DNA of 11,916 nt from Spirochaetaceae bacterium (GCA_028820215.1 JAPPKD010000186.1:1-11916); one strand, 5' to 3'. Positions 1 to 7,142 are shown, counted from the stretch's first letter. Program-made: numbers and translations. The notes: generated by a model not told the origin, from the sequence alone.

Positions 1-85
1 CGCCCGGTGGTCTTGGATATACTCTATCCCGGGGTGGTGGACGCCGCCCGCCCCGCCTCACGCAGCGCTCCCCCCAACACATAAT

Positions 86-109
86 GGGCGCGGCCTCGTG
101 GCCGCGCCC
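86..109 (-). terminator. Perfect GC-rich hairpin behind the first binding-protein gene
   Basis: A 10-bp perfect inverted repeat: GGGCGCGGCC at 86-95 pairs with GGCCGCGCCC at 100-109 across a 4-nt loop. It begins 25 nt past the stop codon of the binding-protein gene on the minus strand. The bases that follow on that strand are ATTATGTG, so there is no good U-tract. It is best read as an intrinsic-like terminator or a 3' mRNA-stabilising stem. The same stem recurs at 7114-7138 behind the other binding-protein gene. Confidence 0.7.
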
Positions 110-113
110 TGAG

Positions 114-126
114 GGTCGAGTCGACC
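114..126 (-). repeat. Small palindrome between stop codon and terminator hairpin
   Basis: GGTCGA (114-119) and TCGACC (121-126) form a perfect 6-bp inverted repeat around a single central G at 120. As RNA it would fold as a 4-bp stem with a 5-nt loop. It lies between the stop codon of the binding-protein gene (135) and the large hairpin at 86-109. It could be a second 3' stem in a tandem arrangement, or chance in GC-rich sequence. Confidence 0.3.
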
Positions 127-134
127 TCGGAGTG

Positions 135-1733
135 CTACTGGAACTTGAGGTTGATCTCGTTCATGCGGTCCTGGACGATGCGCAGGTCGCCGCCTTCCTC
201 CCAGCGCGCCATCCACTCGTCGAACGCGGACAGGTCCTTGGCGCCGGTGATCAGCTCGACGAACAGCACGTTCATCTGGCCGCTGACGTCCATCTTCCGC
301 CACAGGTCATCCCCGTTCTCGTCCGTGATGGGGAAGAACCGGTTGGTGGGAACCCGCCGGATGCTCACGTCGGAGTAGATGCCGTCCGGGTTCTTGTGGA
401 AATCGTCCAGCGCCTTGATGACGCCGGGGTGCTGCCAGTTCGCCCTGTGCGGCGTGTAGCTGTACAGCGCTCCCCAGAAGTAGCCGGCGCCGATCTGCTT
501 GGCGGCGTCGATGCCGATGAACTCCTCCTTGCGCTCCGGGAATCCGAACTCGTTGATCTCCCAGTGCTTGCCCTCGATGCCCAGGTTGGTCAACGTGTTG
601 TACGCCTCATCCGTGTTCATCTTGTCCATGATCTGCATGATGAAGTGCAGGTCGTCCGGACGTGACTCCAGGTGCCGGCCGAATCCATAGGAGCCGCCGT
701 GGAACGGGTTCCACACGTAGCGAGCCGCCCGCACGTCGTCGAAGAAGCGCGGGAAGGGTCCCATCTTGATCTCCGCCTCAGGCACCACCTTGCGGATCCA
801 GTTGCCTTCCGTGCCGGGGCGGTCCAGCGAGTCGTCCCATGAGCCGTAGCCGATCCACTCCTTGACGATGGTCTCGCCGTTGCGGAACAGGTTGACGTTG
901 GTGCCGGAGTCGATGGTCGGGAACTCCGGATCGATGTAGCCCTTCTCGAACCAGTCGCGCGCCACCTCGTAGCCCAGCTTCATCTCCGGCTGGTTGAAGC
1001 CGTGCACGAGCACGCCGTCCCGGACGTTCCAGCGCCACTGCGCCCAGCCGGTGCCGTCGAAGATCATCGGGAAGCACTGCCAGGTCAGACCCTTGGCGGG
1101 ACAGGAGTACGGATAGTCGTTCGGATTCGCCGCCTTGTAGGCCGCGAACACCGCCTCGATCTCCTCGAACGTGCCGGGCACGTCGTCGAAGCCCAGACCC
1201 TGCAGCACGTCCAGACGCCAGGCGATGCCGTGCGGGAACTGGCCGCCGAACCAGACGTTCGGGATCTGCACCAGCTTGCCGTCGCGATGGAAGCGGTCCC
1301 AGGTGCCCTGCTCGTTGAGGCCGACGACCTTCATCACGTCCACCAGCGCCTGGTAGATGCCGGGCATGTACTCCTGGACGTCCTCGAGCGTGAAGCGGGC
1401 CGTGCCCTGCTTCATGATCTCCTCGTTCCACCAGACCGGGAACACGTCCGGCATGTCGCCCGATGCCAGCAGCAGGTTGAGCTTCTCGGTCACCTCGCTG
1501 TCGGCGTCCACGCCTTCCGGCAGGATGGTCACCTTGCGGCCCAGGTCGCGCTCGATCCACTCCTCGACCGTGGTGAACACCTCGGTGCGCTCCTCGGGCA
1601 CCTGGCGCAGCCCGAACCAGCGGATCTCCAGCGGCGCGCCTGCCGCTCCCTCTTCTTGACCGGCGCCCAGCGCCAGCGCCGCACTGCCGAACAGCAGCAA
1701 TGCGCCGATCACGAATGTAAGCGATTTCTTCAT
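135..1733 (-). CDS. ABC transporter substrate-binding protein, LplA/YtcQ-like (532 aa)
   Basis: Extracytoplasmic carbohydrate-binding protein that would deliver its ligand to the permeases encoded just upstream. Residues 1 to about 24 form a Sec signal peptide (MKK, hydrophobic core, small residues before the cut), followed by GQEEGA. There is no lipobox cysteine, so it is probably a soluble periplasmic protein. The only two cysteines, C211 and C220, could form a disulfide. It shares with the second binding protein (7165-8757) the patterns WFG near the N-terminus, GYIDPEF, VWNPF, GIEG and P-(D/N)-GIY, so the two are paralogues. Length fits the large LplA class (500-550 aa) rather than MalE. 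ATG 1733 was chosen because AGGAG sits 8 nt upstream; an in-frame GTG at 1736, 5 nt from the same AGGAG, is also possible. It is the last gene of its operon, followed by a strong hairpin. The ligand cannot be read from the sequence; a mono- or oligosaccharide is the family expectation. Confidence 0.92.
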   Translation of the reverse strand: MKKSLTFVIGALLLFGSAALALGAGQEEGAAGAPLEIRWFGLRQVPEERTEVFTTVEEWIERDLGRKVTILPEGVDADSEVTEKLNLLLASGDMPDVFPVWWNEEIMKQGTARFTLEDVQEYMPGIYQALVDVMKVVGLNEQGTWDRFHRDGKLVQIPNVWFGGQFPHGIAWRLDVLQGLGFDDVPGTFEEIEAVFAAYKAANPNDYPYSCPAKGLTWQCFPMIFDGTGWAQWRWNVRDGVLVHGFNQPEMKLGYEVARDWFEKGYIDPEFPTIDSGTNVNLFRNGETIVKEWIGYGSWDDSLDRPGTEGNWIRKVVPEAEIKMGPFPRFFDDVRAARYVWNPFHGGSYGFGRHLESRPDDLHFIMQIMDKMNTDEAYNTLTNLGIEGKHWEINEFGFPERKEEFIGIDAAKQIGAGYFWGALYSYTPHRANWQHPGVIKALDDFHKNPDGIYSDVSIRRVPTNRFFPITDENGDDLWRKMDVSGQMNVLFVELITGAKDLSAFDEWMARWEEGGDLRIVQDRMNEINLKFQ

Positions 1734-1739
1734 CACTCA

Positions 1740-1747
1740 CTCTCCTC
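1740..1747 (-). promoter_or_regulatory. Strong Shine-Dalgarno of the first binding-protein gene
   Basis: The minus strand reads GAGGAGAG here. Its AGGAG core lies 8 nt before ATG 1733 and 5 nt before GTG 1736. It is the best ribosome-binding site in the left operon, as expected for a binding protein needed in excess over its permeases. Confidence 0.7.
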
Positions 1748-1761
1748 GAATAAAGTTGTCT

Positions 1762-1778
1762 GCCCTGCGACGCAGGGC
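1762..1778. promoter_or_regulatory. Perfect intergenic palindrome between permease and binding-protein genes
   Basis: GCCCTGCG (1762-1769) and CGCAGGGC (1771-1778) are an 8-bp perfect inverted repeat around one central base. As RNA on the minus strand it folds as a 7-bp stem with a GTC loop, followed after a few bases by CTTTATT and then the Shine-Dalgarno. It lies in the 85-nt spacer between the LplC-type permease stop (1819) and the binding-protein start (1733). Possible roles are an intercistronic stem that sets differential mRNA stability, a leaky attenuator, or a repressor operator for an internal promoter. The sequence does not decide between them. Confidence 0.45.
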
Positions 1779-1818
1779 TGCCCCGTGGGACATCGACTTC
1801 CGTTGTGACCAGACGGGC

Positions 1819-2727
1819 TCATCCCTTCAGCGACCCCAGGATGATGCCCTTTACGAAGTACCGCTGCATGAAGGGGTACGTACAGAGTATCGGCACCGTC
1901 GACACCATCAGGATGGCGGCCTTGATGGTCTCCGGCGTGTATTGGCGCACCAGCTCCTCCTGGCGCTGGATCGCCTGCACGTCGGCCCCAAGGCCGGAGT
2001 AGGCGAAGTTGCTCTCCAGCAGCACGCGGCGCAGCAGGATCTGCAGCACCTTGATCTTGGGGCTGGTGATGTAGATGAGCGCGTCGAACCAGGAGTTCCA
2101 GTGCAGGACCATCGTCCACAGCGCCACGGTGGCGATGATCGGCATCGACAGCGGCACCACGATGCGCGCGAAGATGACCAGGTCGTTGGCGCCGTCGATG
2201 CGGGCGCTCTCCTCCAGCTCCTCCGGCAGCGCCATCAGGTAGTTGCGGGCGATGATCAGCGTGAACGGGTCGACCAGGATCGGCAGGATCAGCGACCAGA
2301 TCGAGTTGATCAGCCCCAGGGTTCGTACCAGGACGAAGAGGGGCACGATGCCTCCCGAGAACAGCATCGTGATCAGCACGAAGATGGTCCAGAAGGTGCG
2401 CAGCGGCAGGTAGCGCTTGGCCAGTGGGTACCCCATGGACATCGTCACGGCGACGGTCAGCGCGGTACCGAGCGCGGTGCGCAGGACGGTCCAGAAGTAT
2501 GCGTTGCCGATCGCCGGGGTCTGCAGGATGCGGCCATAGGAGGCCACGCTCATGGCTCCCGGCCGGGGGAAGGCCTTGAAGCCGATCTTCATCGCCTCCT
2601 CGGCCGTGCTCAGCGACAGCGTGATCTGGCGCATGAACGGGTACAGGATGGTGATGCAGAACAGCACCATCAGGACGGCGTTGGTCGTGTCGAAGACCTT
2701 CTCGCCCAGCGGCTTCTGCAGCGCCAT
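1819..2727 (-). CDS. Carbohydrate ABC transporter permease, LplC/YtcP type (302 aa)
   Basis: Inner-membrane permease of the MalG-like half of a CUT1-type importer. The N-terminal membrane segment covers about residues 15-32, with further hydrophobic segments near 77-100, 112-135, 143-163, 196-210 and 269-285. The cytoplasmic EAA loop that docks the ATPase is visible as EESARIDGA (172-180), ending at P192. The C-terminus YFVKG-x4-SLKG is the usual LplC ending. It starts 6 nt after the stop of the LplB-type gene with an AGGCGG-like ribosome-binding site, so the two are translationally linked and probably form the heterodimer. It is clearly paralogous to the permease at 3712-4665 (shared STAEEA, PLAKRYLPLR, LLRRVLLES) and more distantly to the one at 8822-9736. 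No ATPase gene is adjacent. Confidence 0.95.
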   Translation of the reverse strand: MALQKPLGEKVFDTTNAVLMVLFCITILYPFMRQITLSLSTAEEAMKIGFKAFPRPGAMSVASYGRILQTPAIGNAYFWTVLRTALGTALTVAVTMSMGYPLAKRYLPLRTFWTIFVLITMLFSGGIVPLFVLVRTLGLINSIWSLILPILVDPFTLIIARNYLMALPEELEESARIDGANDLVIFARIVVPLSMPIIATVALWTMVLHWNSWFDALIYITSPKIKVLQILLRRVLLESNFAYSGLGADVQAIQRQEELVRQYTPETIKAAILMVSTVPILCTYPFMQRYFVKGIILGSLKG

Positions 2728-2733
2728 CGCCGC

Positions 2734-3693
2734 CTACCAGAGGCCGTAGCCGGTGAAACGCCGCACGATCCGGTCGACGGCCAGCACGAGCACCAGGGCG
2801 ATCACGTTCTTGGTCAGTCCCACGGCGGTGCCGAACTCGAACTCGAAGCCCTGCAGGCCGACGCGGTAGATGTAGGTGTCGATGATGTCGGCTATCTCGT
2901 AGACCAGGGTGTTGTAGAGGTTGAAGATCTGGTCGAAACCGGCGTTGAGGATCTGAGACATGCTCAGGATCAGCAGAATGGCGGTCACCGGCAGGATGCC
3001 GGGCAGGGTGATCGAGATCGCGCGCCGCCAGCGGCTGGCGCCGTCCACCACGGCCGCCTCGTAGAGCTCGGGATTGATGCTCGACATGGTGGCCAGGTAA
3101 ATGATCGTGCCCCAGCCGACCTCCTTCCATATGCCGGAGATGATCAGGATCGGGATGAACCAGGTCTGGCTGGTCAACAGCACCGTCGGCTCCATGTCGA
3201 GCAGGCGGACGATGAATCCGTAGATGCCGCGGCGCGACAGCAGCTCCGTGATCAGGCCGGCCACCACGACCCAGGACAGGAAGTGCGGGAGGTAGGAGAT
3301 GGTCTGCACCGTGCGCTTGAACTTGGTGTTGAAGATCTCGTTCAGCAGCAACGCCAGGATGATCGGCATCGGGAAGCCGAAGATGATGCGCAGCGCGCTG
3401 ATCTCGACCGTGTTCCAGAACACGCGGGCGACGTCCTGCCCCTCGAACAGGCGGCGGAAGTGCCTGAGTCCCGCCCAGGGGCTGAGCAGGATGCCCTGGT
3501 GGACGTCGTACTCCTTGAAGGCCAGCACGAGGCCGTAGATCGGGACGTATTTGAACACGACGAAGTAGGCGATGCCGGGCAGCATCAGCAGCATCAGGTA
3601 GCGGTGGCGGTACAGCTCCCGCACCAGGCTGGGCTTGCGATACTCGACAAGCTCGGCGGGGGCGGCGGCTGCTGCAGAAGGGCGATCGGCCAT
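2734..3693 (-). CDS. Carbohydrate ABC transporter permease, LplB/YteP type (319 aa)
   Basis: Inner-membrane permease of the MalF-like half of the left importer. The N-terminal 30 residues are cytoplasmic (Ala-rich, then basic). The first membrane segment, about 32-52, leads into the family pattern PIYG-x3-AFKEY. RTVQTISYLPHFLSW at 127-141 is a hallmark of the LplB/YteP family. The EAA loop is YEAAVVDGA (211-219) ending at P231. The ATG at 3693 has AGGGGG 8 nt upstream. It sits 18 nt after the stop of the LplC-type gene at 3712 and 6 nt before the next LplC-type gene, so this single LplB-type protein has two candidate partners in one operon. It is homologous to the LplB-type gene at 9730-10680. 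Confidence 0.95.
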   Translation of the reverse strand: MADRPSAAAAAPAELVEYRKPSLVRELYRHRYLMLLMLPGIAYFVVFKYVPIYGLVLAFKEYDVHQGILLSPWAGLRHFRRLFEGQDVARVFWNTVEISALRIIFGFPMPIILALLLNEIFNTKFKRTVQTISYLPHFLSWVVVAGLITELLSRRGIYGFIVRLLDMEPTVLLTSQTWFIPILIISGIWKEVGWGTIIYLATMSSINPELYEAAVVDGASRWRRAISITLPGILPVTAILLILSMSQILNAGFDQIFNLYNTLVYEIADIIDTYIYRVGLQGFEFEFGTAVGLTKNVIALVLVLAVDRIVRRFTGYGLW

Positions 3694-3711
3694 GCGGGAA
3701 ACCCCCTGATT

Positions 3712-4665
3712 CTAACCTTTCAGCGCCCCGATGAGGGCGCCCTTGACGAAATACTTCTGCATGAACGGGTAGGCGAGCAGGATCGGTATCGTCGTCACCA
3801 GCAGGATGGCGGCCTTGATGGTCTCCGGCGTGTACTCGCGCAGCAGCCGCTCCTGCGCCATCATCTGCGCAGCGGTTTCCGTGGTCCCGAGCCCGGCGTA
3901 GCTGAAGTCGCTCTCCAGGAGCACGCGGCGGAGCAACTGCTGCAGCACCTTGATGCGTGGATCGGTGATGTAGATCAGGGCGTCGAACCATGCGTTCCAG
4001 TGTTCGACGATGGTCCAGAGCGCCACCACCGCGAACACCGGCTTTGCCATCGGCATGACGATGCGGAAGAACACCAGCAGCTCGCCGGCGCCGTCGATGC
4101 GGGCGCTCTCCTCCAGATCCTCCGGGAGGGTCAGCATGAAGCTGCGCATCACGATCAGCGCGAAGGCCGAAATCAGCCCGGGCAGCACCAGCGCCATCAG
4201 CGTGTTGATCAGGCCCAGGCTCCGCACCAGGAGGTAGGTGGGGATCAGCCCGCCGGAGAAGAACATGGTCGCGAACACGAAGACGGTCCAGAAGCGGCGC
4301 AGCGGCAGGTAGCGCTTGGCCAGCGGGTAGGCCATCAGGCCGGTCACCAGCAGCGTGAGAGTGGTGCCGACGCCGGTGCGCGCCAGGGTCCAGAAATAGG
4401 CGCGGGCGATGGAGTCGGTCTGGAAGATGCGCTCGTAGGCCGCCACGGTGATTTGCCGAAAGTTGGGAAGGATGTGGGCGCCGAACCTCAGCGCCTCTTC
4501 CGCCGTGCTGAGCGAGATGGTGATCTGGCGCATGAACGGCAGCAGGATGGACACCGACAGCAGGATCAGGAACAGGTGGTTGGCGACGTCGAAGATCCTG
4601 CCGCCGGCCCCGGTCGTGCGCAGGGCGGGGCTCCGCCCTTCGCTCTCAGGCATCCCGGCGAGCAT
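3712..4665 (-). CDS. Second LplC/YtcP-type permease, first gene of the left operon (317 aa)
   Basis: Another MalG-like inner-membrane permease, intact and full length. It has an EAA loop at EESARIDGA (185-193) ending at P205 and the usual C-terminal YFVKG-x4-ALKG. It is closest within the window to the permease at 1819-2727: both have FMRQIT-x-SLSTAEEA, PLAKRYLPLR and LLRRVLLES-x-F-x-Y-x-GLG. The latter gene occupies the canonical place after LplB, so this copy is the supernumerary one. No LplB or binding-protein gene precedes it; the neighbour is the divergent beta-helix gene only 36 nt away. ATG 4665 was chosen as the longest start; ATG 4653 (MPESEG) is equally credible, since neither has a strong Shine-Dalgarno. 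It could be an alternative partner for the LplB subunit or a remnant of a duplicated importer. Confidence 0.93.
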   Translation of the reverse strand: MLAGMPESEGRSPALRTTGAGGRIFDVANHLFLILLSVSILLPFMRQITISLSTAEEALRFGAHILPNFRQITVAAYERIFQTDSIARAYFWTLARTGVGTTLTLLVTGLMAYPLAKRYLPLRRFWTVFVFATMFFSGGLIPTYLLVRSLGLINTLMALVLPGLISAFALIVMRSFMLTLPEDLEESARIDGAGELLVFFRIVMPMAKPVFAVVALWTIVEHWNAWFDALIYITDPRIKVLQQLLRRVLLESDFSYAGLGTTETAAQMMAQERLLREYTPETIKAAILLVTTIPILLAYPFMQKYFVKGALIGALKG

Positions 4666-4701
4666 AGCCGATCCGGCGATCTCTACCTACACTGAGCCGT
4701 C
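4666..4701. promoter_or_regulatory. Very short divergent intergenic region
   Basis: Only 36 bp separate the minus-strand permease start (4665) from the plus-strand GTG (4702). No convincing -35/-10 pair fits inside. The stretch contains two GATC sites, 4674-4677 and 4682-4685 by my count, around a 4-bp centre. If promoters serve both genes, parts of them must overlap the coding ends. I see no good Shine-Dalgarno for either gene, so leaderless or weakly initiated translation is possible. Confidence 0.35.
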
Positions 4702-7065
4702 GTGACTCGCTTTTCCGTGTCACCCGGCGGCGACGCGCCGGACCGGTTCGAGACCGTTCAGCAAGCCCTGCAGGCCGTCCGCGAGCTGCCGCGGCCGTGG
4801 ACCGGCGACGTGGTGGTCGACCTGGATGCGGCCGTGCACCGCCTGACGGAGCCGATCGAGATCGGCCCGGACGACGGCGGGCGCGACGGCTACACCCTCA
4901 CGATCCATACCCGGCCCGGAGGCGGGCGGGCAGTGCTGGACGGTACCCAGCTCATCGACGGTTGGCAGCCGTCCGGGCCGGGACGCTGGCGTGCGTCGGC
5001 TGCCGAGCGGCGTTTCGGCTCCCTGTTCATCGACGGTGCGCGCTGCGCCCAGGCCCGGTGGCCGGCCGAAGGCTACGCCCGCGGGCTGGGATACGACCCG
5101 GACGCGCCGCGCCGCCGCATGCGCATCGCGACCGCGGAGCTGCCACCGATCGCGGATCCGGGGGCGCTGCAGGTCTTCGTGTGGCCCGGCGGCGAGAGCG
5201 GCGAGTGGAACTGGTTCTCGGAACTGGCCGCCGTCGAGGACCTGGACCGCGCGGGCGGGATGCTGACGCTGGCCGGCGACGGTCGCTATCCGCTGGGGCC
5301 GGGCACGCGGTTCTTTCTGTTGGGCGCGGTCGAGTTCCTGGATCTTCCAGCCGCGGCGCCGCGCTACGTACTGGACCGCGGCACCGGTGAGGCGCTGCTG
5401 CACCTCGGTGGCGAGATCGCCGGGCACGAGGTCAGCACCGCTGCCGTCTCGGCCCTGGTGGCCATCCGGGGCCGCAGCGACGGGTCCGCGGTCAGCGACG
5501 TGCGCCTGGAGAACCTGGTGCTGCGCGGGTGCGACTACCCGCACGAGTTGCCCGAAGACGCCGGACGGGCGCCGGCCGCGCGCGCAACGGGCGCGCCGCC
5601 CGTCGCGGGGGCCGTGCACATCGCGGACGCCGAGCGGGTCGCCGTGGTCGGTTGCGAGATCGCGGCCACCGGCTTGCACGGCGTCCACATCGACGGCGTC
5701 AACCGCGAGGTGACGGTGGCCGACTGCTGGCTGCACGACATCGGCCACACCGGCGTGCAGGCCGACGCGCCCAGGCTGACCCGCCGGTTCGCCAGCCGCG
5801 GCCACCGCATCGTCAACAACCTGATCCATCACACGGGGCGGTGCGTCGGCCACGGCGCCGGCATCCAGCTCTCCGGCGCCGGGGAGTGCACGGTGGCCCA
5901 TAACCGCGTCCACCACACGCCGCGCTACGCGGTCAGCATCAAGGGCCCGCGGCCGGGCATCATCGTCGGCAGCCGCATCGACGGCGTGACGGTCACCCGC
6001 GAGAACGCCCACGAGTTCATCCACTCGCGTGACAACGTGGTCGAGTACAACGACCTGTCGCACGCCAACACCGACTCGCAGGACACCGGCGTGTTCGAGT
6101 CGTGGGGGCCGGGCCTGGACAACGTGGTGCGCAACAACCGCGTGCGCGACAGCGAGATCCGCTTCTCCTTCGGCTTCGGGATCTACCTGGACGACGCCAG
6201 CAATCGCATGACCGTCGAGCGCAACCTCGTGCACGGACTGCAGCGCAGCCGCGCCGCGGCGCGCGGCGAGCTCGGCCTGCTGCGCCACCCGATCTACTCC
6301 AAGGGGATCGGCAACGTCTTCCGCGACAACGTCGTGGCCGACAACGGCGCCGCGGCCTGCTTCGGCAGCTTCGAGATGGCCGGCGAGCCGTGCCGTGACC
6401 TGACGCTGGAGCGCAACGTCTTCGCCGACTGCGGACCGGCGGTGTACAGCTTCCAGAACTGGTCGGAAGACCGCTTCGCCGCCGCGGACCGCAACCTGTT
6501 CTTCGACCCGGACGGCTCCTACCTCATCGACGGCGTACCGGGCGTCACCGACCTGGACGGCTGGCGCTCGCATTCCGCCGGCCACGACCGGGCGTCGCTG
6601 ACGGCCGATCCGCGCTTCATGGACGCCCGGCACGGCGACTTCCGGCTGAGGCACGACTCGCCGGCGTGGGCGCTCGGCATCGAGCCGGTCGACCTGGCCG
6701 CCATCGGTCTGCAGCCCGGGCACCCGTTCGCCGACCCGGACGATCCGGTCGCGGTGGTGATCGTGGCGGCCGAAGACGGCCGTCCCTTCGTGCGCATCTC
6801 CGTGGGCGAAACGGTGCGGTTCCGCCTGACCGTGCGCAGCGAACGCGGATTCGTCCTCGATCCGGCGTCGCTGGAGGTGTTCTGGAGCAGCCGCACGCCG
6901 CGCGTGGCGGCCGTGGACGTCGGCGGCGAGGTCACGGCCAACGCACCCGGCGTATCGCGGATCAGCGCGGCGGCGTGCCGCGGCGGCCGGATACTCTCGG
7001 GCGGCGCGGACGTCGTGGTGTCCGGATCACCGGGCCGGCTGACGGACAACAAGCGAAGTGGCTGA
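4702..7065 (+). CDS. Right-handed parallel beta-helix protein with C-terminal BIG2 domain, GH141-like (787 aa)
   Basis: Probable carbohydrate-active or glycan-binding protein. The N-terminus (FSVSPGGD, 4-11) is the usual first strand of this beta-helix family, so little or no sequence is missing. Residues about 20-240 form the N-terminal module, with ARWPAEG (118-124) and the (L/V)DR-x-TG pattern near 224-229. From about 255 to 600 run repeated beta-helix coils rich in N-x-(I/V/L) and HxxG turns. Candidate acidic active-site residues are D461 (QDTG) and D497/D498 (YLDD). ADPRF-x6-GDFRL-x4-SPA near 635-655 is the usual helix-end motif. Residues about 681-775 resemble a BIG2 Ig-like domain (SVGETVRF, WSS-x6-AAVD, GEVTANAPG). 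There is no signal peptide or membrane anchor. GTG 4702 is the first start after an in-frame TGA at 4693. It converges on the right operon. The architecture resembles GH141-like fucosidase/xylanase relatives and pectate-lyase-fold proteins; the substrate is unknown. Confidence 0.85.
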   Translation: MTRFSVSPGGDAPDRFETVQQALQAVRELPRPWTGDVVVDLDAAVHRLTEPIEIGPDDGGRDGYTLTIHTRPGGGRAVLDGTQLIDGWQPSGPGRWRASAAERRFGSLFIDGARCAQARWPAEGYARGLGYDPDAPRRRMRIATAELPPIADPGALQVFVWPGGESGEWNWFSELAAVEDLDRAGGMLTLAGDGRYPLGPGTRFFLLGAVEFLDLPAAAPRYVLDRGTGEALLHLGGEIAGHEVSTAAVSALVAIRGRSDGSAVSDVRLENLVLRGCDYPHELPEDAGRAPAARATGAPPVAGAVHIADAERVAVVGCEIAATGLHGVHIDGVNREVTVADCWLHDIGHTGVQADAPRLTRRFASRGHRIVNNLIHHTGRCVGHGAGIQLSGAGECTVAHNRVHHTPRYAVSIKGPRPGIIVGSRIDGVTVTRENAHEFIHSRDNVVEYNDLSHANTDSQDTGVFESWGPGLDNVVRNNRVRDSEIRFSFGFGIYLDDASNRMTVERNLVHGLQRSRAAARGELGLLRHPIYSKGIGNVFRDNVVADNGAAACFGSFEMAGEPCRDLTLERNVFADCGPAVYSFQNWSEDRFAAADRNLFFDPDGSYLIDGVPGVTDLDGWRSHSAGHDRASLTADPRFMDARHGDFRLRHDSPAWALGIEPVDLAAIGLQPGHPFADPDDPVAVVIVAAEDGRPFVRISVGETVRFRLTVRSERGFVLDPASLEVFWSSRTPRVAAVDVGGEVTANAPGVSRISAAACRGGRILSGGADVVVSGSPGRLTDNKRSG

Positions 7066-7113
7066 CGATCACGAAGCCCGTGTCGCGATGCTGAGCGTCT
7101 CCCTCAGACAGAA

Positions 7114-7138
7114 AGGGCGCGGCCCATGGCCGCGCCCT
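7114..7138. terminator. Perfect 11-bp hairpin shared by two convergent genes
   Basis: AGGGCGCGGCC (7114-7124) pairs perfectly with GGCCGCGCCCT (7128-7138) across a 3-nt loop. On the minus strand it begins 26 nt after the stop of the binding-protein gene and runs into CCCTTTCTGTCT, a short U-rich tail. It also lies 48 nt past the stop of the plus-strand beta-helix gene, so it could stop transcription from both sides. The inner 10-bp stem is identical to that of the hairpin at 86-109. Confidence 0.75.
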
Positions 7139-7142
7139 GAAT

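Noticed and set aside
18..23. TATACT resembling a -10 promoter element on the plus strand
   Set aside because: A -35 element would fall outside the window, and no plus-strand gene starts nearby.
1733..3991. A 752-codon minus-strand frame overlapping the permeases
   Set aside because: Arg/Pro/His/Ala-rich composition with no family motif. It is another reading frame of the real LplB and LplC genes.
4622..4639. AGGGCGG/CCGCCCT inverted repeat
   Set aside because: It lies inside the first codons of the LplC-type permease gene, has only seven pairs, and such GC stems are common here. No evidence that it is regulatory.
1756..4695. A 979-codon open frame on the plus strand antisense to three permease genes
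   Set aside because: Its translation is dominated by Asp, Gln, His, Arg and Glu with no domain pattern. The minus-strand frames encode clear membrane permeases. Long antisense open frames are expected in GC-rich coding DNA.
4720..6723. A 667-codon minus-strand frame antisense to the beta-helix gene
   Set aside because: No recognisable motif. The plus-strand frame carries clear beta-helix and BIG2 patterns.
7091..7107. CTGAG/CTCAG inverted repeat in the convergent intergenic region
   Set aside because: Only five base pairs and no U-tract; the 11-bp hairpin next to it explains termination better.
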